From assembly GCF_000143415.4 (NCBI RefSeq), contig NW_003314308.1, positions 692,254 to 756,253 on the forward strand: a DNA stretch of 64,000 nucleotides, given 5' to 3'. This document shows, piece after piece, positions 44,482 to 54,549 of this stretch. The position numbers were made by a program, and so were the translations under genes. This DNA comes from Selaginella moellendorffii. Taxonomy: Eukaryota > Streptophyta > Lycopodiopsida > Selaginellales > Selaginellaceae. Position 1 is the first letter of the stretch, and every line of letters starts with the position of its first letter. The notes under the pieces were generated by a model. The model searched no databases. It had not been told where the DNA came from and saw only the letters and a program-made list of their open reading frames with translations.

Positions 44482-47400
44482 TCACTTGCTCTTGTGCACA
44501 TTGAGGATGGCCTCAACTTCGTATTCTTCTTCCCCTTGGATAACCTCAGGTAAAGGTCTCACTTGGTCCTTGCAAAGTGGATCCTCAAAGTATGACTTGA
44601 GTAAGTTCACATGGAACACTGGGTGCATCTTCTCCATCTCCCGAGGAAGTCGGAAGTGGTAAGCCACTTTATGCATTCGTGCCTCAATCTCATAAGGCCT
44701 CACAAACCTATTTAAGGAACTCAAAATTAGTTCATTTCTAGGAATACATGCATTTTTACCTTTGGGTCAACTTCCAGCTGATCCCACTTGGCAGCCTTAG
44801 ATTCTTGGTGTTCAGCCACACCTTCTCCCTAGGTTGGAACTCTACATCTCGGCACTTCTGGTTTGCATATTTGGTTTGCCTTTGTTGAGCCCATTCCAAG
44901 GAATTCCTCACTAGATTCCAAATGTTAAGTCTTTCCGCTGTGAATGCCTCCACTGTGGGTAACTCTCCATGGCCACGCTGAGTTCCATAAGACCTTCAAT
45001 AGCTCGCCCATTGATGACTTCCTATGGACTCACCCTGATATTTGAGTGTGGTGAGTTGTTATAGCACATTTCCACAAGTCCCAAATGACTTACCTAATCA
45101 GTTTGGTCTCCGAAGACATAACATCGCAAATAATCCTTTAGCTACCTATTCACTATTTCTGTTTGTTCGTCGGTCAAGAAGTGTTAGTGCCATCAAACTT
45201 GACTTAATACCCAATACCTATCTGTGGGTGATAGACTGTGTTGAATTTCAACTTGGTGCATTACTATTTCAGGAGAGTTCTCTAGAACCTACTGGTGAAG
45301 ATCTTATCTCGATCTGAGATAATCTCCTTTGGTCTTCCCCGCACTCGAACCACTTGTTTGAAGAATAACTTTGCCACACCTTCTGCATCCACTTCCGTTG
45401 TGGTGGGTTGAAATATGCCATCTTCGAAAAATAGTCCACCACCACAAATATTGCATCAATCCCCTCGTTTGGGGGAGTCCCGTGATGAAGTCCATTGTAA
45501 GACATATTCACGAACGATTTAGAATTGGGATGCTTTGTGACAAGCCCCCACTAGCCTTAGTCATAGCTTTGACCTATTGACATATTGTACATGTCTTTAC
45601 ATAGTCTTGAACGTCCTTAGCCATATCTGGCCAGTGGTACTTCCTTTTGAGTAAGCCCATCGTCTTGGGCACTTTGCCGTGTCTCGCAAGAGGTCCGTCA
45701 TGACACTCTTCTAAGGCTACCTTCCTTAGTTCCTTTTCTGGAACGTACACCCTCATTTGTTTATAATAGATGAGTTCATTGCATTTCGCATAACCTGTTT
45801 TCTCTTCTGTTAGCAGCTCACCTCTTTGGTGAGCTTCTCGCTCCTCTTGGTTCCTCAGCAACATTTCTTGTGCTAGACCATTGTTCTCATACGCTATCTG
45901 CACATTGTCCCAAAAAGTTGCTGTCGCACTAAATATCGCCAACATCAAGCTCGCTTTTTGACTTAGAGCATCTGCCACAATGTTGCTCTTCCCAGGTTTA
46001 TACAGAATCTCTCAATCAAACTCGGCCAAAGCATTGGCCCACCGACGTTGTTTCCCCCTCAGATCGGGTTGTGACAAGAAGTGTTTCGTTGCCACATTAT
46101 CTATGTAAACTTTGAAGTGTCTTCCAAGGTAGTGTCGCCACTCTTTGAGCGCCTTGACCACCGCAAACAATTCTTTCTCATGGGCAGGCCACTTTCGTTA
46201 AGCCTTGTCCAACTTTTTTGAGAAGAACACTACTGGATGGTTGTCTTGCTTTAACACTGCCCCTAATGCAAAGTCCGAAGCATCTATTTCTACCTCAAAG
46301 TCCTTACCAAAGTCTAGTAACACTAACACGGGAGCCTTCCTCAACCTCCCTTTGAGGTGGACAAATACCACCTTGCATTGCACTGTCCATACCATCTTCC
46401 CTTTCTTCCCTTTTCCCGTTTGGTCTGTTAAAGGTAGGGTTACTTTCGAATAGTGTTTGATAAACTTTCGATAGTAGTTGCAAAGCCCCAAGAATGCCCT
46501 CAACTCATGTACATTTGATGGTCGTTCCCATTCCTGGATCGCTTGGACCTTTTTAGGGTCCACTTTGAGCCCGTCCTTGCCCACCACATGCCCGAGAAAC
46601 TTCACCTCTTGTTGAGCAAATTTACATTTGCTCTCTTTATCATACAGCTAGTGTTCCCTTAGTTTTTCAAATACCTTTGTCAAGTGTTCAGCATGTTTCT
46701 CTAGGGTCTTGCTATAGGTCAAGATGTCGTCAATGTAGATGACCATGAAATGGGTACAAAAATATGGTTTATCAATGCTGAGAAAGTTGTTGATGCATTG
46801 CACAGCCCAAAGGGCATCACTAGGAACTCAAAGCTTCCATACCTTGTTCGACAGGTTGTCTTCTACATCTTCCTCTGGTACCCTGATCTGGTAGTATCTT
46901 AATCTTAGGTCGATCCTCAAGAAGTATTTCGCCTTTCCTAACCTATCGAACAAGTCCTCAATCCTTGGTAAAGGGTATTTGTTCTTCTTTGTATACTTGT
47001 TGAGCAACCGATAATCTATGCACATGCGCATATATCCATCTTTCTTTTTCAAAAATAACACCAGTGCACCATACAGTGATTTGCTCAACCTAACATACCC
47101 TTTTTCCGCCAACTCCTCAAGTTAGCATTTGAGCTTCTCGAGTTCCTTTTCATTCAACCGATAGGGGGGACGAACCACCACCTTAGCACCCTTGACTAGT
47201 TCGATCTTGTGTTCTATCGGTCATTCGAGGGGTAACTCCGCTGGTAGCTCCTCCGGCATGGTATCTTGGAATTGGTTTAACACCCACTGGATCACCAAAG
47301 GCACTTCTTTTGTTTCTGTCTTTTTGTCACTCCTCACTGAGAGTAAGCACAAAAATTCTGCCTTGGTTCTTTTATTGAGTTGTCCTCTCGTGGACACCAG

Positions 47401-47600
47401 GTTCAAGTAGAATTCTTTGGCCTTACATTGCCCTACCTTTAGATCTTGGGCCTCCACATTGGATCATTTTCATCGGGCATTCGCCAATACCACAAGGTTC
47501 CTACTTTGTCCATGCAAGGTGACCATGAACCAATTGAACCAATCCATCCCGAAGATTATGTCAAATCCTGCCAGCTTAAACATGAGAAATGCTTCAATGC
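44482..47600 (-). mobile_element. Ty3/gypsy chromovirus polyprotein, decayed
   Basis: Minus-strand pieces in the gypsy order: end of protease (about 47600-47460, with a FGMDW-type block); protease-RT linker (47457-47221); reverse transcriptase (47112-46828, [20 protein letters not shown], with [12 protein letters not shown]); RT thumb/RNase H (46605-46198, FLGHVVGKDGLKVDP; EIDASDFALGAVL); RNase H end and integrase zinc finger (45978-45574, with KRKYHWPDMAKDV and CTICQ); integrase core (45511-45269, VDYFSKMAYF); and a C-terminal chromodomain-like end (44724-44482, MHPVFHVNLLKSY). RNase H precedes integrase and a chromodomain follows, which marks a chromovirus. Many stops; the YxDD active-site box is not clearly readable. 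gag is missing; the 5' part ends about 300 bases before the 13-kb element. Confidence 0.82.
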
Positions 47601-47903
47601 TCTTCACAAAAATGCCTCCTTACCCTTATGAGGCAAGGGTTTTATACAAGGAAGATGGGGAATATTCTAAGGACCAGAATATTCCCTCTCTCTCTCTCAC
47701 TCTCTCAATGGCCACGCCCTAACATGCAACCATGGTGGATCGTGTTGGCTCCAAACGTGCGAGAACCCTCCGAAAAGTGTAAAGTGTACCACTGCTACTG
47801 ATGCTAAGTGCTGGTAACTACGTGGAATAGTAGAAACTCTAAAAAACAAAGTGGAAAAAGAAAGAAAAGGGGTAGGTCTGAAGTTTGAAGATAGGGAGGA
47901 AAA
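47601..47903. other. Flank between gypsy remnant and TIR element
   Basis: About 300 bases with a CT-rich run (ctctctctctctcactctctc at 47682-47702) and no coding frame. May be the broken 5' end of the gypsy element. Confidence 0.35.
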
Positions 47904-47934
47904 CCCAGTGAAGCTCTATTTCGTTAAAGTGGGA
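47904..47934 (+). repeat. Left terminal inverted repeat
   Basis: Starts cccagtg, then a 24-base core identical in reverse complement to 61195-61218. Inner part ends in gttaaagtggga. Confidence 0.75.
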
Positions 47935-48296
47935 ATTGTCATTATCCCACTTGTAAAATAAGGTTTCCAAACCTTTATATAGTATATAAATATAACAAAA
48001 TTCAACTGCATTGAGGCACATGCCATTTTATTTTAAACAAGGAAATGTCTACTCAATCACTTCTCCTCCCCCTGCCACTGCTTCACCTCTCTCTTTTCCT
48101 TGTCATCGTCGTCCAATTTCTTTCCATCCTTTTAATATTGGCTCAGTTGCTCCGAGTCTAGGTGGAGCCCAAGTCCCCATTCAATCTTTACTTTCCCCTT
48201 ATTAATAAAACAACTTCGTAGACTTCCAATAACATGCTATAACACTTCTAGTATAATGCAAATCCTCTCAAAGAATTGTCTTTTAATATTAATACA

Positions 48297-48318
48297 ATGG
48301 CATGGAACCCCATGCCAT
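48297..48318. repeat. 22-nt palindrome copy just inside the left end
   Basis: Perfect 9-bp arms ATGGCATGG / CCATGCCAT around AACC. The first full copy of the palindrome family, about 35 bases past the 3' end of the phosphatase exon. A half copy (cacatgccat) is at 48017-48026. Confidence 0.8.
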
Positions 48319-49373
48319 AATAAGTTACATTTTTAAATAAATACATGCCATCTCAGACTGTTATTTTTTGCCTCCAACGCCTATACAATAATTTTGGAAT
48401 TTCATCACTCTCCACACTATCAGGATTTAAACCCAATAGTAATGCCATCTCTTCTCTAATACGTCCACGCTCATGTTCAGTGGTTGAAGAACCCATCCGG
48501 TTGAGCAGATTATGGAGATGCGGATAGTGCTTGGCTAGACAATATACATGCCATAAATGATGACTGGTGTCTGTCCGATCAAATGGCTTCTGATATACCG
48601 TTCCATCTGCCATTTGGTTGATTTCTGCAGCCACCTCCTGGACTGGCCGGTTCTCTATCACCATCGCTCCAAGCCGTTTTGCAAGGTCCCCCAGAACATA
48701 TGGTTTCTTCTCCCTAGTTTCCATACTGCAAGAGATGGGGTGCACTGCATATGTGTGCGTGTTCGCTGCAGTTTTAATCGGCGAGTCATCGATGATGAGG
48801 ATTTCACTTGACCTAGCAGTTCGGTTCATCACTACAGCCTCTGGCTTGACGAAGATGGGCTTGCTACCCCTCACATGGACCATAGTCAAGCAATCCTCCT
48901 GCGTTAGGAGAAAGTCAAATGGTAATATTATTCGCGTCTGATCGTGCATCATCTGTAGCAACGTTAGTGCATTGTGGCGCATCATGGATGTCCAAACTCC
49001 CAATTGCAAATTGAACCCGGCCCTCTGTTTTAAGTGTCGCATAGTCATTATTAGACCCTGCAGTTTCTCCCGTGTGATTAATGTGAATCTGTCTCTTTTG
49101 ACCAACTTGCGACCGCAAGCTTTGGAGGGTGCAGTGACATTCGAGGACGAGCCACGCTCATGGGAGAAAAGGACACCGTTCAGATCAAAAACGATACAGT
49201 ACTTTCGCCGTGACTCTGAAATGAAATGCGTCAGCATAAAAAATGGTACAAGTCAATTTTACCATCTACAATATTAGGGAATGGTGCTCCCGATGGTCGT
49301 TGAGAGGGTTTTGGTCAAGGAAACGTGAAGGGCGGAAATACTCTCCTCTGCAATGTGGGGTCAATCGCATCCG

Positions 49374-49470
49374 ATGGCGTGTGGGCACATGCCATTTCAG
49401 CTGTACACTCTGGTACAACTGACTCAACAGTGGCATGGGGTGGTTCCGATGGCGTGTGATCACACGCCAT
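49374..49470. repeat. Two palindrome copies inside a coding exon
   Basis: 49374-49395 is a near-perfect copy and 49449-49470 is a perfect 22-nt palindrome (inner 20: TGGCGTGTGATCACACGCCA). Both lie in frame in the linker exon and give the recurring peptide MAC(A/D)HTPS on the minus strand. Confidence 0.85.
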
Positions 49471-50417
49471 TTCAACTGGTGCCTCCGTTGGCAAAGTGGA
49501 CATGACCGAACAGGCAACAGGGGCAGTGTAGGGAGGTTCCAACAGCGCGTAGTCAGACGATTGGGCACACGTTGAGTCCGTTGGAAATGAGGATACGACC
49601 GGCTCGGCGGCTGGGGCGGCCTCATGCGGGTCCAATAGCGCCTGGTCACCGTCAGTTGGATACGTGGACAAGATTGACTCAGTGGTATGGGCAGCATCAA
49701 GTGGAGCGTGGTCAGCTTGCTTGGCGTTGATATAGATAATAGCCTCCACCAGCTCTGATGACTCTTGCAGGCAAGTAGAGTCCACTGGCGGATCCATATG
49801 CATGTCCAAATATCTCCCTTCGATTGAGATGGTATCCTCCCTACTGGCTACTAAAAACAAACTCATTAGCACATTGAATCGACTATACTGTATTTACCAT
49901 CAACTGCTATTGAGGAACTAGGACCGATATCACTTGGGCGCACTGCTGATTCTGAAGGATTGGACATACGTTTCGACCCTTGCTTGGCACTATCCTTCCT
50001 CGACACTAAAGGCTAGAGTTTGTATCTTAATTCAACTGAATAATCTCTACTTACCATTTGCTCTGCGACCTACATGGACAATGTTAGAAATGGTAAAAGG
50101 TTAGGAATGGATGTACTATTATTTACCTGATGGTTTGTCTTGTATGACCTTCCTCCGCTGCTCTTTGGCCACCTTAGGCTGGCCATCGTCGTCATCATCA
50201 TCATCATCGTCATCCTCACCCGACTGTCTTAACATGGTTTCTGCACGTTCTTGCACCCTTCAAAGACGACGAGATGAGAAAAACGTGGCCCTGACTTGAA
50301 AAGCATCCCTCATCCATTGTACCTCTCCATTGAGATTGGGGAAGGGGAGTCCGCCATAGGAATCTGAGTCAGGAGGTGGTGACTGGCTGCTTTCACTCAG
50401 CCCTTGATCTGCAATGA

Positions 50418-51465
50418 ATGGCATGAGCACACACGCCATAACCGCGAGGCATTATTTATCATCTTTTCGTTGCCCTTCTTCCTTTTCGAATCAAACGCCT
50501 CTGATCCCGATGACTGTCCAACGTGCTTTCGCTTTTTATGACCACTGTCAGTTTGAGCTTGATCTGCAAGAAATGGCATGAGGACCCACGCAATAACCAT
50601 GACGCTTTACTTCCCATCCTTGGAGGCTCTGTCGTGCCTTCCGCATCCTCAGGTGCCTGCTCCTCAATTCCCTTTCGCTTTTGTTTCTTATGCGCCCGTT
50701 CTACAGAAATAGCATGAGGACATACGCAATAAGCACACAAATGCTTTTACCCTTCCTCCTCTACCCTGGTCGGTTGTCCATCTCTTTGTCTACAGCGTCT
50801 GAAAGCTGTTTTGCAGGTAGCCTAATTCGAGGTTCACGACGTCTCCTTGGCACTTGAACTGTATATTATTGCATCAACACATGCAACATCCCATAATATT
50901 TTTAAGTTACCTTTCATAAAGTTTTCCATTGGTTCAACTCATTCCCCTGAAATACAAACTTAGATAAGTGCATAGGGCCATATGTCATGATCGTACCTGT
51001 TTCGGAACTCTCCTTATCACTCTCCGAGGCCTCCCCCTCCTCCACTGAAGGCACGTTGTTCTGTTCGATTTTCTCGACGCGATCTGCAAGAACATTAGTT
51101 AATTGCGTGGGGCCACACGCCATCAAACCTTCAGGTTCTTGTCGTGAGGTCTGCGCTGCTTGCCCTAGTCTCTTTGGAATTTGAGCTGCAAGAAGCAATG
51201 GCATGAGAATTCACGTATAACAAAAATGATTGGTACCTCTCGTCCATTGTACTTGGCTGGTGCTTGCCTGTTTTGCCTTTGAAGAAGTGTCTCCTACAAG
51301 GAATGGCATGAGACCACACACCATTGCAAATATAATTTGTACCTCCTTTTTTCCTATTGCTTGTCTGTTTGTCCTTCTTTGACGCGCCACCAGTGTGCTT
51401 TTCAGTCCTCGTGTCTGAATATTCACAACGATCTATAATCAAAATGGCGTGAAGCCTCACGTGAC
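50418..51465. repeat. Intronic palindrome series
   Basis: One copy in each of nine successive small introns of the fusion gene: 50418-50439, 50573-50594, 50709-50730, 50868-50889 (weak), 50967-50988 (weak), 51102-51123, 51198-51219, 51303-51324, 51444-51465. The introns are 38-59 nt long, so the palindrome fills nearly half of each. All sit in the same orientation and at nearly the same distance from the 3' splice site, mostly as ...CATGCCATT(t/c)CTTGCAG on the transcribed strand. Confidence 0.85.
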
Positions 51466-52931
51466 CTTACCTTGTGCAGGTTGTGAGCTCGGCCCAACAT
51501 GGGTATCTTCAACAGTAGCTGTTAACGCCGTTTCAACATCTGGGGGTGGCCACGCTCCTGCATATAGAGCTTGTGAAATAACATTTAAACTTAAAGTGCG
51601 TACTCACCAGATTCGTAGAGAAGATACTATTTTTCTTTGGCAACTGTAATTATATGCTCCATTAAAGTCACCTCTTCAATGGAGTTTGTCACTGCAACAC
51701 ACGGGACACCCTTGAGTAGTGCGGCTCGAAAGAATAGTCCGCCGCAGTTGTACTCGACAACGCATTTGCCCTTGGAGTCGGAAGCAGGTGACCCACCCGC
51801 TATTGCATTGAAGACCCAGCAGAGCATTTCCCATGCTGCACCTGGAGCTTTCTCTGGATTCGAAAGCTCCATAGCCGTCTTCAGTTCCTCAGGCACGGGT
51901 AAATTGACCTCCCTCAGATCAATTCGATCGGCCTTGTCGAACGAAGCTGGGAAGTCACTCCAGTCCCACTCTGCTGCAAGACCAATAACAAGGGCGAGTG
52001 TGAAGATGCGGACATTCGTCGGTATCTTCTTCTTAGCCATTATCCCATGGATCTCCTGCATCTCCTTGCCTTTCAACCGAGCCTTCACCTCGTTCAAGGC
52101 CTTCCAGAACTTGTGATAGGATTCGGAGTCGTAGATCATATAGTGGACTGAAGATTCCACCTCCACAAGTCCCACCATTAAGTCAATGATGGAGCTGACT
52201 TCGTCTGCATGAGTGATCTCCTCGTTTGTGAAGTCCATCACACAAAAGATGTTCTTGACCTGCTCATCTCCGCGGGAAACGATGCTCCTCCACCTTTGAT
52301 CCTCATCCGAATTCATGTATACCCGGTAAGGTTCTCGATAGGCCTCTGCTACGGGGTCGAGCTGTTTCTGAAGCCGGCAGTCGACATCCCTCTTAATGAA
52401 ATTTGGATACTGATCCAACTTCTCAGCTTTACTTTTCGTGGCATCCCGCAGCAGATAGATGAACTTGGGGGCCCCCTTCACGTAGTCGTCGATGTCTTCA
52501 TTTGACAACTCCAGCTCTTCCATCATCTCTTGCGTGGTGTCGATGCTCACCCTCTCCACGGCCACTTGCTCGAAGATCCAATCCTTCAATAGCGCACGAG
52601 CTCTCAGAGTCGTGCACAAGTCCTCGTATGTCACAATATGGCCGGGAGTCATTTTGGTCTTGTTGAAGACTACCTCACCACGTAGAAGAGCATTAGCCAC
52701 TGTCAGAAGGTCGTCGTCGTCTAAAGACTGCGAGAAACGCAAGGCGTTGAGCTTCAAATCATTGGGCTTCCGGCCGTCCTCCACACCCATTGAGTTTAGC
52801 AACTCCCCGTCATGGTACCTCCTCAGCACATCTACCCATTTGTCAAAAACAACTTTTGTCGCGAGTAGAATGTTATAGATGCTGAGTGTGTCATTGACCC
52901 CCAGTGTTTTCGAGAGAAGACTCGAGAATTC

Positions 52932-52985
52932 CTGCAATGGAAATGGCGTGAGGCCACATGCTATGCCACATGCAACGAGGCTTAC
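52932..52985 (-). repeat. 54-nt intron carrying a palindrome copy, readable in frame
   Basis: GTAAGCCTC...TTGCAG with the palindrome at 52943-52964 (atggcgtgaggccacatgct). Because 54 is a multiple of three and no stop is present, unspliced RNA would add 18 residues to the protein. Phase 0, unlike the downstream series. Confidence 0.75.
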
Positions 52986-54219
52986 CTGCCAGGCGCTAGT
53001 TGCTAGTGCACGTCCTTGTCCTGGTTTTTGTGGCTTCTTCAGTTGAACCCAGAGCTTCCGTGTTCGTGCCAATGTCTTGTGCAGACCCAATTTGTAGCAC
53101 GTTTCTTGCTTGACATTCTGCGCGTGGGAGATGGATATGATAGATCGGAGGGGCGAGTTGCCTTTTATCAAGCGGACAACTCTTGTCTTGAAGACTTTCT
53201 TCACCTCCTCGCCCACCATAATATCCAGAACTATCTCTTGCATCGCTAAGCTAGAATGCTGCCTGGAGACGGCATAGAACCGGATGTTCTGATCGTCCAA
53301 CACCTTCCTATTGATCAAGTCTGGAAACCTCGTCTCGCCCTTCATTGTTCGGTAGTAGGGGATCACGTCTGTGATGTCGGGTGTTACTGGACTTGCCAGC
53401 ATCTTCTGCTTCAGTTTCTCCACCCACTCATCAGATACTAGCCTGTGGTTGTATTTGCTTTGGATGTCGATACGGCTCACGTCGATTGTATATACTTTGT
53501 TGGAATAGTAACAAGTACTATTATCTGTGACGATTTTTGCTGCCTCTTCTTGCTCTTTCTGCTCTTTGCGGCTCTTCTTTTTGGTGGGTGTAGTGTTCGA
53601 ACCCGAGGCAATGGCATCACCGAGTAGCTTCTTTTTTGGAGCAAGAGAGTCGAACGTCGGCTTGAGCTTGACCACCCTTTTCTGCTTCGGGGTAGTTTCC
53701 AGATCGACCCCCTTCCCCTTCGCTTCGCGAACTGGAGGCACTCTCAACGACTCAATGTTAGAATATAGTTTTTGAACATCGCCGTAGGTGAGGTCCGTGG
53801 ATTCCATGTGATCTTCATAGACCCGCAGCGTCTTTGAAATTGTGGGCCTCCTGGACAACCTCTCCCTAGCTCCCTCTAGGAATTCCTCATAGCCGCTGCC
53901 CCCCTCCAGGAAGCCGCTAGGATGTGCAAGGTGGATCTTGAAGGCGGACGCTGTCTCTACCACAAGTGCCAGTCCATATTCTTGCATGGAACTGCATGGA
54001 GTGTCTGTCACTTGGATGAGGATCCCCATGCATTCTTTTCTCCCACCATCTGTGTTGTACAGCCTTAGATCCTCGCCTTCCATCCCGAAAGTCCAACTGG
54101 TGAGCTCCTCCCCCTTCTCTGCATCCACATTGACAGTGGCTGGAAGAAGAACGCAATTCCTCGCCTGTTCAAAAATGCACAACAATTAGAGCTGACAGAT
54201 GAAAAGCTAGCAGCTTGAA

Positions 54220-54378
54220 ATAACGTGAGGCCACACGCCATTCACCACTGCATCAGATGTCTTGAGGCTGCATCCTAAGATGGCGTGAGGCTACACGCCA
54301 TCTGTAACCGGACTGCACTCGAGAGCCCAATCGGTGCATGCCAATGTTGCTACTAAATGGCATGTGGCCTCATGCCAT
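54220..54378. repeat. Three palindrome copies in the first intron of the fusion gene
   Basis: Copies at 54220-54241, 54280-54301 and 54357-54378, spaced 60 and 77 bases, all within the intron 54165-54403. The last (ATGGCATGTG / CCTCATGCCAT) is nearly perfect. Confidence 0.85.
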
Positions 54379-54549
54379 TTTCTACTTGGCCTAAAAGACC
54401 TACCATTTGAAGCCGAATGGAGGCCGTGACAATCGAGGCCGGACTCGCTGGCGAATGTGCACTATGTGTGCAGCGGATCGTAGCAGCAAGGCTACTCTGC
54501 CACTTACAGTTGGAGAGTGGTGTTGAAATCTCCCGGGACGCCAAGTGGG

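Noticed and set aside
47904-47910. Assignment of the 13-kb element to the CACTA superfamily from its right tip
   Set aside because: Only one end reads CACTA; the left reads CAGTG, no 3-bp target duplication was found, and the transposase-like protein is not of the EnSpm type.
50418-51465. Regularly spaced repeats that could suggest a CRISPR-like array
   Set aside because: Repeats are diverged palindromes lying in spliceosomal introns, spacing varies and the genome is eukaryotic.
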